Positions 1 through 5,010 are shown, numbered from the stretch's first letter. The stretch: 7,542 nucleotides of DNA from Coriobacteriales bacterium (GCA_031286245.1 JAITUO010000064.1:1-7542), one strand, 5' to 3'. The notes: generated by a model not told the origin, from the letters alone. Made by a program: numbers and translations.

Positions 1-434
1 AAGAACAGACCCTTCAGATCGGTACCGATGACGTTATCGAAATTCCCTTCTGGTACATCCAGGAATGGACAAAACATCCAGACCGCTGCATTGTTGACCA
101 AGATATCCAAGCCTCCGTAAAGCTCAACGGTCTTATCCACACAAGCATAGATATCTGCGATGACACGCACATCCGTGTGAATAAACGACACATCGAAACC
201 GCGGGTTTTGAACTCGCTTTCGGATTTTGCTCCGAATCCGTCATTATAGTCGGCAATCACGACTTTGGCTCCCGCCTCAACCAGGCGATTGGTGATGTTA
301 TATCCCAAGCCAGCGGCTCCTCCACTGACGATGGCAACCTTGCCGGTCAGGTCAGCGACTTGATTCAAACTGTTGATCCGTTGAAGGGTTGCCGGAGCGA
401 GGTCAGCTGGATTAGGCATTTGATAGTCTGACAT
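1..434 (-). CDS. Short-chain dehydrogenase/reductase (SDR), 3' part missing
   Basis: This is the N-terminal 144 residues of a classical SDR, an NAD(P)-dependent oxidoreductase acting on an alcohol or carbonyl in the cytoplasm. After a roughly 28-residue N-terminal extension comes the Rossmann fold: TGKVAIVSGGAAGLG, with the glycine-rich SGGAAGLG at 37-44. The second strand ends in IADYND (60-65); the acidic residue there usually means NAD(H) rather than NADP(H). NNAA lies at 114-117. The position where most SDRs have the structural/catalytic Asn (NLKG) reads TDLKG (138-142), an Asn-to-Asp change. The YxxxK active site lies beyond the left edge. The start is set by AAGGAG at 441-446, 6 nt before the ATG. 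It begins 36 nt after the PanB-like gene's stop, so the two are almost certainly one operon. The substrate is unknown; the family call is secure. Confidence 0.93.
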   Translation of the reverse strand, partial: MSDYQMPNPADLAPATLQRINSLNQVADLTGKVAIVSGGAAGLGYNITNRLVEAGAKVVIADYNDGFGAKSESEFKTRGFDVSFIHTDVRVIADIYACVDKTVELYGGLDILVNNAAVWMFCPFLDVPEGNFDNVIGTDLKGLF

Positions 435-470
435 GATTTTCTCCTTACGAAGTATTGCTGGACAGCGTGA

Positions 471-1349
471 CTAGAGCTTATCCACCAGATCTGTGAACTT
501 TTCGAGTTCCGCCTCGTCCATGTGGAAGCCGTGTTTATCCTCGGGGTATGCACCAGTACGAACGTCGTTAGCCCAGGCGGCGTAGGCGTCGCTGGCCCAT
601 TTGAAGAAGTTAGCGTATTGCTTGGCATGCGTAGCCGGCCGGGCCATCATGTCAAAGATGTCGCCGTCGACCATTTCGTAACCGTCTGCTCCACCACAGG
701 CAGCAATGGCTAACACCGGAACACGCAGCTTCTTGGCGATAGTTGCGGTGACTTCCCAGGGAGTCAGCTCGACAGTCATTGCCAGCATGCCGTTCTCCTG
801 GTATTCATAAGCGGTTTTGTAGATGCGCAAGGCATCTTCAGCGGTCTTACCCAGGCGTTTGTAGATACCCCACCGGATAGTTTGCCAGCCGGAAATCGCA
901 CCGGCGTGTCCATACAATACGAGGTAGTTGTCCGCCATATGCTTGCACAACTCGTTGCTGATGCCCTCTGCAAGCAAGGAGTCGGCGCCGGCAGCCATGT
1001 ACTGCATACCATAGCGGATGGCATCGTCAAATGTTGCATAAGACAGCGATTCCATATAGACATTGACATGAATTCGTGGAGCAAATCTGCGGTTGCACTT
1101 AATGTTAGTAACCGCGTTCTCGACGTTATAGGCCATGCCTTCGCTGATCAAACTGGGAGCCAGTCGATGGATGTCGATGTCAGCCATCTCAGCCGCCATC
1201 ACCCAATAAGGATCCCTGCCAGCAGTGCACATCTGCACGATAGGCTTGCCTTCATCTTTCATCCTCTGTAGGTATGACATGGATTTACGGTCTCTGTCAG
1301 CCAAAGACATCTTGGGGATTGGACTGTACATCGGATTTTCTTCAAGCAT
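471..1349 (-). CDS. PanB-like (ketopantoate hydroxymethyltransferase-fold) protein with altered active site
   Basis: A 292-residue cytoplasmic protein of the PanB branch of the PEP-mutase/isocitrate-lyase TIM-barrel superfamily. Visible similarity to E. coli PanB runs end to end: MKDEGKPIV (30-38), SYATFDDAIRYGMQYMAAGA (103-122, PanB AYAT...RAGA), AEG (127-129), YGHAGAISGWQ (146-156, PanB CGHLGLTPQS), a YKRLGKTAEDA segment (163-173), VELTPWEV (193-200), PVLAIAACGGADG (211-223) and GAYPEDKHGFH (266-276, PanB GVYPGEEHSFH). The conserved Glu128, His148 and Glu194 are present. The GDSLGM metal-site Asp is missing (HRLAPSL at 61-67), the second metal Asp falls on N96 or Y98, and the catalytic Lys is Leu126. 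True pantothenate synthesis is therefore unlikely; an aldol/lyase-type reaction on another substrate is an inference. The start is the ATG at 1349, with AAAGGAGG 8 nt upstream. It is followed after 36 nt by the SDR gene. Confidence 0.88.
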   Translation of the reverse strand: MLEENPMYSPIPKMSLADRDRKSMSYLQRMKDEGKPIVQMCTAGRDPYWVMAAEMADIDIHRLAPSLISEGMAYNVENAVTNIKCNRRFAPRIHVNVYMESLSYATFDDAIRYGMQYMAAGADSLLAEGISNELCKHMADNYLVLYGHAGAISGWQTIRWGIYKRLGKTAEDALRIYKTAYEYQENGMLAMTVELTPWEVTATIAKKLRVPVLAIAACGGADGYEMVDGDIFDMMARPATHAKQYANFFKWASDAYAAWANDVRTGAYPEDKHGFHMDEAELEKFTDLVDKL

Positions 1350-1357
1350 TTTTTCTC

Positions 1358-1365
1358 CCTCCTTT
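1358..1365 (-). promoter_or_regulatory. Ribosome-binding site of the PanB-like gene
   Basis: On the minus strand this reads AAAGGAGG, 8 nt before the ATG at 1349. A longer frame opening with GTG at 1370 exists, but it would translate through this site, so the downstream ATG is the real start. Confidence 0.85.
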
Positions 1366-1388
1366 ACCACCTCTTGGTTTGTGCTTTT

Positions 1389-1439
1389 TTATGGCGTATT
1401 CCAGGCCTGCGATACGCTTGCTGCGATTTGACCTCCTTT
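1389..1439 (-). other. Strong Shine-Dalgarno-like site without a normal start codon; possible mini-ORF
   Basis: The minus strand carries AAAGGAGGT (1431-1439) in the leader of the PanB-like gene. No ATG, GTG or TTG follows at proper distance. From the ATC at 1427, 3 nt after the GGAGGT, a 12-codon frame (IAASVSQAWNTP) runs to a TAA at 1389-1391. It may be a leader peptide using a rare start codon, the remnant of an older gene start, or chance. Confidence 0.2.
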
Positions 1440-1461
1440 CAATTTATGGGTTGTGTTTTCG

Positions 1462-1515
1462 CCCTGATTGCTACTGAGTTTTCCCTGACTACTACTGAGT
1501 TTTCCCTGACTACCC
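1462..1515. repeat. 21-bp direct tandem repeat, about 2.5 copies
   Basis: CCCTGA recurs at 1462, 1483 and 1504, exactly 21 bp apart. The first two units share CTACTGAGTTTT and differ at two bases in the middle; the third is truncated after CCCTGACTACC. A 21-bp period equals two helical turns, so equivalent bases face the same side of the DNA. The repeat lies 113-166 bp upstream of the PanB-like start and could be a regulator-binding array or a 5'-leader element. There is no internal dyad. Confidence 0.8.
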
Positions 1516-1518
1516 TTT

Positions 1519-1548
1519 ATTTTAGACGTATTAAATCGCGGACTTGAA
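1519..1548 (-). promoter_or_regulatory. Weak candidate promoter for the PanB-like/SDR pair
   Basis: The minus strand has TAAAAT (1519-1524) as a -10, preceded at 18 nt by TTCAAG (1543-1548) as a poor -35. Transcription would start near 1512, just ahead of the 21-bp repeats, placing them in a leader of about 160 nt. The -35 sits inside the last 27-bp repeat unit. Read-through from the upstream TetR gene is an alternative, as no hairpin terminator is visible between them. Confidence 0.25.
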
Positions 1549-1639
1549 GCCCCTCTGCGTGGGCGCGGACCTGAAGCCCCTCTACTTTACAGCCAGCTCG
1601 AAGCCCCTCTACATGGCCGCGGACCTGAAGCCCCTCTAC
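1532..1639 (-). repeat. 27-bp direct tandem repeat, four units, overlapping the end of the TetR gene
   Basis: GAAGCCCCTCT (plus strand) recurs at 1546, 1573, 1600 and 1627, exactly 27 bp apart. Minus-strand units are 1639-1613, 1612-1586, 1585-1559 and 1558-1532. Each starts with a 13-nt core G(T/C)AGAGGGGCTTC followed by 14 nt that are alike in units 1, 3 and 4 (A(G/A)GTCCGCG...) and different in unit 2. The first unit provides the TAG stop of the TetR gene. Three of four cores contain TAG in that reading frame; the last has CAG. Confidence 0.88.
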
Positions 1640-2253
1640 TTCATCGCTAACCCCAACAGTGTAACGAACTGATTCAGGATCCGAAACTCCTGATCCAACT
1701 GCTGAATACTGTAGTTGGGATTAGCGAACGCTCTTATCCCCATGATCTGGATACTACCGGTGAAGACTTCAGTAAAAATGTCAACATCAAAGTCAGGATC
1801 AATCCGCCCAATTTCGACGCCATACCTCAGCACCGAGGAAATAAATTCTGCACTATCTGCATTTAGTTCCATGAATAGTGCATTAGCGATAGGATCAAGG
1901 TATAGCCGCATATAGACAATTTTGGAGATCAACACCATTCGGATATATTGTCTGGGAGCATCCGATTCGTGCGAGTAGCGAAAGCCATAGATTATTTCTT
2001 CTGCGCTCGCTGTTTCGATCAGAGTCTTCATCTCTGCTACCGACTTACGATTATCGTAGCGATGCTGCACGTAGTAATCATATGCTTGCTCGAGTAGCTG
2101 CCCTTTATTATCAAAATGGTAATAAATCGAAGCTGGGTTGATCCCTACTTTGGTAGCAATATCTCGCATACTGACGTTTTCATACCCTAGTGTTGCGATC
2201 ATTTCAACAAAGGCATCGAGAATCTGCTCTTTGGTCGTGAAAGTTACATCCAT
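1636..2253 (-). CDS. TetR-family transcriptional regulator (copy nearest the PanB-like gene)
   Basis: A 205-residue one-component repressor-type regulator. The N-terminal TetR DNA-binding domain covers about residues 6-54: TTKEQILDAFVEMIATLG helix, then the helix-turn-helix NVSMRDIATKVGINPASIYYHF (26-47), with the family hallmark YYHF. The C-terminal all-helical part (55-205) would bind an unknown ligand and dimerise. About 135 of 205 positions are identical to the protein at 2691-3314 in an ungapped hand alignment, strongest in the HTH and in IDPDFD (151-156) and MGIRAFA (171-177), weakest around 81-90 and 131-140. GGAGG lies 9 nt before the ATG. Its last codon and stop fall in the first unit of the 27-bp repeat, and it lacks the last two codons of its paralogue. 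It lies upstream of and co-oriented with the PanB-like/SDR pair, its most likely target, probably alongside autoregulation. Confidence 0.95.
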   Translation of the reverse strand: MDVTFTTKEQILDAFVEMIATLGYENVSMRDIATKVGINPASIYYHFDNKGQLLEQAYDYYVQHRYDNRKSVAEMKTLIETASAEEIIYGFRYSHESDAPRQYIRMVLISKIVYMRLYLDPIANALFMELNADSAEFISSVLRYGVEIGRIDPDFDVDIFTEVFTGSIQIMGIRAFANPNYSIQQLDQEFRILNQFVTLLGLAMK

Positions 2254-2277
2254 TTGTGTTTCCCTCCGCCGTTCTGC

Positions 2278-2304
2278 AAGCTGCTTGGAGATTTAGCGCA
2301 GCTT
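2278..2304. other. Inverted repeat in the leader of the near TetR gene
   Basis: AAGCTGC (2278-2284) and GCAGCTT (2298-2304) are perfect 7-bp arms around a 13-nt loop, 25-51 nt upstream of the start codon. CAAGCTGCTTG at 2277-2287 offers an alternative shorter fold. It could be an mRNA hairpin near the ribosome-binding site or a protein site; no matching sequence exists in the paralogue's leader. Confidence 0.4.
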
Positions 2305-2459
2305 TATCAACATTCCCCTATAACAGGCAAAGCGTTTTGCTATGTTCATATGGAGAGACAGGTATATCCCCAGACGAGTAAAGTACTTGCTTACCGGTAA
2401 TGGAAACCGTTGCTGTGGATCGCTCAGCCATCACCCCATTAGCTAGCTTCTATAATGCC

Positions 2460-2479
2460 ACAAACAAGCGTTTGTTTGT
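2460..2479. promoter_or_regulatory. Candidate TetR operator (inverted repeat) upstream of the near TetR gene
   Basis: ACAAACAA-GCGT-TTGTTTGT has two perfect 8-bp arms around 4 bp, a size and symmetry typical of TetR-family operators. Its centre is 216.5 bp from the start codon, identical to the distance in the paralogue. On the minus strand the sequence next to it, GGCATTATAG, could hold a -10 (TATAGA), which a bound repressor would block. Autoregulation is inferred. Confidence 0.55.
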
Positions 2480-2493
2480 TATTAGGATTTATT

Positions 2494-2502
2494 TGTGGAT
2501 AA
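2494..2502 (-). promoter_or_regulatory. DnaA-box-like nonamer, copy 1
   Basis: The minus strand reads TTATCCACA, the textbook DnaA box. An identical nonamer lies at the equivalent place in the duplicated block (3554-3562). A replication origin is not suggested, as two isolated boxes are too few; the conserved placement may reflect regulation or simply shared ancestry. Confidence 0.4.
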
Positions 2503-2690
2503 GACCATTGCTAGCGCTTTGATTGCATTATATTCAATTGAATGGTAGCATTCTCGGTATTTATTGTATATTCAGAATTTTTGCATACGTTAAATCTGTT
2601 TGAATTCAATATGTGGAGTTTTGAATTACTGGAAGATACTCAGAGACTGCCTAGATTACCTCTTACCGATACATTCGATTAACACGAACA
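2503..2690. other. AT-rich intergenic stretch between the two TetR genes
   Basis: No gene is supported here. It holds a perfect 12-bp palindrome ATTCAATTGAAT (2532-2543) and, overlapping its edge, a minus-strand TATAAT (2527-2532) with no good -35, which could be a promoter for the near TetR gene. No rho-independent terminator was found after the far TetR stop codon, so co-transcription of the two regulators cannot be excluded. Confidence 0.4.
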
Positions 2691-3314
2691 CTAACCATTT
2701 GGCATTGCTGAAGCCAGCAGTTGGGCAAACTGCGCCAGTATCCGATTCTCCTGTTCTAGTTGCTGAACACTGTAATTCGGATCGGCAAACGCTCTTATCC
2801 CCATGATTGAGGCACCACCAATGAAAACATCAGCGAACATTTCGATATCGAAGTCAGGATCAATCCGCCCAACCTCAATACCGTGCTTTAGTACTTCAAT
2901 GACATACTCTGCGTTTTCATCATTCATATCTGTGAACAGTTTGTTGGCAATTGGGTCTTGGAATATCCGCATATAGACGATCTTGATAATCAACACCATT
3001 CGGTAGTACTGGCGCTGGTCTTCGCTCTCGTGTGTGTAGAGGAAAGCCCGCACTATATCGAACGTGTTTGCAGTTTCTATCAGGGATTTCATCTCTTCGA
3101 CAGACTTGCGATTGTCGTAACGATGCGCTATGTAATAATCGTAGGCGAGCTCGAGAATCTGTCTCTTGTCCTGGAAATGATAGTATATCGAAGCCGAGTT
3201 TATGCCAACTTTCTTGGCGATATCCCGCATGCTGACATTTTCGTAACCGAGTGTTGAAGTCATTTCGACAAAGCTGTCAAATATCTGTTCTTTTGTACCC
3301 GAGGCTTCATCCAT
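2691..3314 (-). CDS. TetR-family transcriptional regulator (second, distal copy)
   Basis: A 207-residue TetR regulator. The HTH domain spans about residues 6-54, with NVSMRDIAKKVGINSASIYYHF at 26-47; the recognition helix differs from the paralogue only at Lys34/Thr and Ser40/Pro, so both probably bind related operators. The ligand/dimer domain follows (55-207). Differences cluster at 81-100 and 131-140, suggesting that ligand response rather than DNA recognition diverged. AAAGGA lies 7 nt before the ATG. It ends with a normal PNG tail that the other copy lacks. It is divergent from the CPBP gene across 555 bp and upstream of the near TetR gene on the same strand. The pair looks like a tandem gene duplication that included the promoter block. 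The ligand is unknown. Confidence 0.95.
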   Translation of the reverse strand: MDEASGTKEQIFDSFVEMTSTLGYENVSMRDIAKKVGINSASIYYHFQDKRQILELAYDYYIAHRYDNRKSVEEMKSLIETANTFDIVRAFLYTHESEDQRQYYRMVLIIKIVYMRIFQDPIANKLFTDMNDENAEYVIEVLKHGIEVGRIDPDFDIEMFADVFIGGASIMGIRAFADPNYSVQQLEQENRILAQFAQLLASAMPNG

Positions 3315-3364
3315 CAGTAGATCCTTTCAACGTTACTTCAGTAGCCTAATCTCCAACGTAATGC

Positions 3365-3382
3365 CAGCGATAATCATCGCTG
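3365..3382. other. Compact hairpin in the leader of the distal TetR gene
   Basis: CAGCGAT-AATC-ATCGCTG gives two perfect 7-bp arms with a tetraloop, 51-68 nt upstream of the start codon. No U-run follows on either strand, so it is not a terminator. It may be an mRNA structure or a protein site. Confidence 0.5.
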
Positions 3383-3520
3383 CTAGCGTGCATTCAAGCG
3401 CTTTTCATCCGGAGAGACTGGAGCGAACCTTCAAGTGTTTGACTAGAATATCAGTCGCCAGTCACGACTAACGCTGTGGAATAACTGTCCGCCACCCCGG
3501 TAGCTTTGTCTAATAATGCC

Positions 3521-3540
3521 ACAACCAATCGTTTGTTTGG
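3521..3540. promoter_or_regulatory. Candidate TetR operator upstream of the distal TetR gene
   Basis: ACAACCAA-TCGT-TTGTTTGG is a less perfect form (6 of 8 arm pairs) of the dyad at 2460-2479, centred 216.5 bp from its start codon, the same as there. A minus-strand TATTAG next to it could serve as a -10. The weaker symmetry may mean different affinity for the two regulators. Confidence 0.45.
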
Positions 3541-3553
3541 TGCAAGATTCTAA

Positions 3554-3562
3554 TGTGGATAA
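3554..3562 (-). promoter_or_regulatory. DnaA-box-like nonamer, copy 2
   Basis: A perfect TTATCCACA on the minus strand, at the position equivalent to 2494-2502. A one-mismatch relative, TTATCTACA, lies on the plus strand at 3609-3617. Confidence 0.4.
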
Positions 3563-3767
3563 ACCGTATTCATGGTTTTCGATGCATTTTCCCACCCGAA
3601 TATGAGGTTTATCTACAATAAGGCGATTTATCGGTATTGTGGTTGTAATTTCTGGTTAATAAATACCAATACGAGTTCATATAAGTTTTATCTGTGTTAG
3701 CAATTGAGGTGCTTAAGGATGCGTTTCTTTTGTCGTACCGTCCCGAAGCATTAAACACACACTGCAA
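3563..3767. other. Intergenic stretch without recognised gene
   Basis: AT-rich DNA between the distal TetR control block and the CPBP promoter. No credible start with ribosome-binding site was seen on either strand. Apart from the DnaA-like variant at 3609-3617, nothing in it could be assigned. Confidence 0.5.
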
Positions 3768-3794
3768 ACCGGAAGACATCCGTTTGGTTCCGGT
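3768..3794. promoter_or_regulatory. Inverted repeat over the -35 region of the CPBP promoter
   Basis: ACCGGAA (3768-3774) and TTCCGGT (3788-3794) form perfect 7-bp arms separated by 13 bp. The right arm overlaps the -35 region of the candidate promoter ending at 3810, an arrangement typical of a repressor operator. The left arm can alternatively pair with TCCGTTTG (3779-3786) as CAAACCGGA with one bulge, but this region is probably upstream of the transcript. Confidence 0.45.
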
Positions 3795-3810
3795 CTCTCA
3801 GCAGTATAAT
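3783..3810 (+). promoter_or_regulatory. Candidate promoter of the CPBP gene
   Basis: A perfect -10, TATAAT, at 3805-3810 is preceded at 16 bp by a weak -35 TTTGGT (3783-3788). A start near 3817 gives a leader of about 53 nt with the ribosome-binding site at 3853-3858. The poor -35 suggests regulated or activator-dependent use. Confidence 0.55.
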
Positions 3811-3869
3811 TAAACAAAAGCAAACAGGAGTGTTCATAAGAAATACTTGACGGGGAGGTTGGGTAATTC

Positions 3870-4754
3870 ATGTCTATGTTCAAAAATCGTTATGGTGAAA
3901 TACGCTCAGGATGGTCGGTTGCAGCCTCATTGTTGCTCATCCTACTAGGGCAAATAATAGGTCGCGGCTTAGTGCCAGAAGATAGAGAAGATGAAATTCT
4001 AATCAAGATCATCACGACCTTGATATATAGCATTATTGTAATTGGTGGAGGGTTGTTATTATTCAGGTTGATCTATAAACGCCCTTTCCGTCAAATGGGT
4101 TTAGTCAGACAAGGTTGGCTTTCAATACTACTGCATGGTTATGCAATGGGTGCTATTTCGATGGTTCTGGTTTTCACTGGATTACTTGCTGTCGGTCAAG
4201 CAACTGTCGTGAGTGTTGATTTTGCTATGTTGTTTTCGTTTGGAATGATTGTTGAGCTTATTAGTGTCCACTTTTTTATGTTTTCTGAGGAGTTCATAAC
4301 ACGCGGGTTTTTTATGACAGCGCTAAAAACTACAAGAAACAAATGGATCATTCTATTGGTTTCTTCATTGGTCTTTTCTCTAGGTCATATGCTAAATCCA
4401 GGTATTACAGTACTATCCCTTTTCAATACGTTTCTCCGAGGCTTGCTTTTTGCCTATATGTTTCTAAAGTCTGGCAGGTTATGGTTCTCTACAGGTTTTC
4501 ATGTCGCATGGAATTTCATACTCGGTGACGTCTTGGGTATGATGGTGAGTGGGAACGAACAAGCCGCTGCTTTCACAACTGTACTGGGCACAAACAGTCT
4601 GTTTACGGGTGGGGAGCATGGACCGATTGCCAGCATATTTGCTACGGTAGTTTTGCTGTTCGCGTTGATATATACGCATTTTATGGTGAAGCCTCCAAGC
4701 TTTCCAGTTTGGACTATCGACAGTGATTTACCGCTAACACGAGGAAAAAAGTAG
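3870..4754 (+). CDS. CPBP-family intramembrane metalloprotease (CAAX protease / Abi-like)
   Basis: A 294-residue polytopic membrane protein with about eight hydrophobic segments (roughly 15-33, 44-67, 84-108, 119-138, 158-175, 178-200, 204-225, 251-272). All three CPBP signatures are intact and intramembrane: SEEFITRGFF (E140, E141, R145), FSLGH (F169, H173) and HVAWN (H211, N215). These supply the glutamates, histidines and Asn of a Rce1-like site. Bacterial members process peptides or give self-immunity to bacteriocins; the substrate here cannot be told. GGGAGG at 3853-3858 precedes the first ATG by 11 nt; a second ATG at 3876 is farther away and less likely. Its promoter and inverted repeat lie upstream, and no hairpin terminator follows. 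It precedes a large secreted protein gene by 256 bp on the same strand, so a role in handling exported or membrane proteins is possible but unproven. Confidence 0.92.
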   Translation: MSMFKNRYGEIRSGWSVAASLLLILLGQIIGRGLVPEDREDEILIKIITTLIYSIIVIGGGLLLFRLIYKRPFRQMGLVRQGWLSILLHGYAMGAISMVLVFTGLLAVGQATVVSVDFAMLFSFGMIVELISVHFFMFSEEFITRGFFMTALKTTRNKWIILLVSSLVFSLGHMLNPGITVLSLFNTFLRGLLFAYMFLKSGRLWFSTGFHVAWNFILGDVLGMMVSGNEQAAAFTTVLGTNSLFTGGEHGPIASIFATVVLLFALIYTHFMVKPPSFPVWTIDSDLPLTRGKK

Positions 4755-4857
4755 AGGTTTCTACAAACTATGCAAGGGTATGTCTTCTAACAATGCAAAG
4801 GTGATTCTACTTTAGTCGGAACCGTTACTATCTTCATATCTTGTGCCGCTTCATTTG

Positions 4858-4866
4858 TGCTATTAT
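4858..4866 (+). promoter_or_regulatory. Candidate extended -10 promoter of the surface-protein gene
   Basis: TGC-TATTAT matches the TGnTATAAT extended -10 form (one mismatch). No good -35 is present at 16-18 bp; TTGTGC at 14 bp is the nearest. This is suggestive only. Confidence 0.35.
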
Positions 4867-4895
4867 GCATTCTAGATTAATAGCAAGGGGATTAA

Positions 4896-4937
4896 GGGGC
4901 ACTAATACGCGTCGTTTTCTTTGTTTTCACATGCCCC
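4896..4937. other. Inverted repeat in the leader
   Basis: GGGGCA (4896-4901) and TGCCCC (4932-4937) are perfect 6-bp arms around a pyrimidine-rich 30-nt loop. It could be an RNA stem in the 5' leader of the surface-protein mRNA. The long loop makes this tentative. Confidence 0.3.
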
Positions 4938-5010
4938 GAATAATCAGCTACTAAATCGGTAAACAGAGCACAATCATACGTAGCCGGTATGGCTGTAAGG
5001 GGAAGGTAGA

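Larger units (their letters stand above)
2412..2502 (-). repeat. Duplicated upstream regulatory block, copy 1 (partner 3473-3562)
   Basis: This stretch matches 3473-3562 in order: GCTGTGGA, CACCCC, TAGCT, ATAATGCCACAA, CGTTTGTTTG-type sequence and TGTGGATAA. It sits 1061 bp from the second copy, the same offset as between the two TetR start codons, so the regulatory DNA was duplicated with the gene. The sequence between block and start codon has diverged more, although GGAGAGAC (2352-2359 and 3411-3418) also survives. Confidence 0.75.
3473..3562 (-). repeat. Duplicated upstream regulatory block, copy 2 (partner 2412-2502)
   Basis: This is the counterpart of 2412-2502. It contains GCTGTGGA, CCACCCC, TAGCTT, TAATGCCACAA, CGTTTGTTTG and TGTGGATAA in the same order, with one net base lost between the dyad and the last element. 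Confidence 0.75.
4755..5010 (+). other. Leader region of the large surface-protein gene
   Basis: This gene-free stretch has no visible terminator for the CPBP gene. It holds an extended -10 candidate at 4858-4866, a long-loop inverted repeat at 4896-4937, and the ribosome-binding site AAGGGGAAGG (4997-5006) 4 nt before the ATG at 5011. If the promoter is real, the leader is about 138 nt long. Confidence 0.5.

Noticed and set aside
882..1271. Plus-strand 129-codon open frame inside the PanB-like gene
   Set aside because: It is opposite a well-supported enzyme gene, shows no recognisable protein features, and has no ribosome-binding site. Other frames within the SDR, TetR, CPBP and surface-protein genes were dropped for the same reason.
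1350..1370. GTG start at 1370 for the PanB-like gene (seven extra residues)
   Set aside because: It would translate through the AAAGGAGG that clearly serves the ATG at 1349, and it has no ribosome-binding site of its own at proper distance.
1374..1386. Half-site resembling the TetR dyad (minus-strand CACAAACCAAG) before the PanB-like gene
   Set aside because: Only one arm is similar and it lacks the second arm and spacing, so it could easily be chance; not enough to call an operator.
1532..1639. CRISPR-like array (13-nt core with 14-nt variable part)
   Set aside because: Core and spacing are far too short, three of the four variable parts resemble each other, and no cas genes are present; it is a plain tandem repeat.
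2451..2456. Plus-strand TATAAT between the TetR genes
   Set aside because: There is no -35 at workable spacing and no plus-strand gene downstream before the TetR stop. Its conservation in the duplicated block is better explained by minus-strand regulation.
2494..3617. Replication origin suggested by DnaA-box-like nonamers
   Set aside because: Only two perfect boxes over 1 kb, no cluster, no dnaA/dnaN or replication initiator nearby, and the two perfect boxes arise from one duplication.
4755..4830. Terminator after the CPBP gene
   Set aside because: I looked for a stem followed by a T-run and found none; the sequence there is unstructured by eye.
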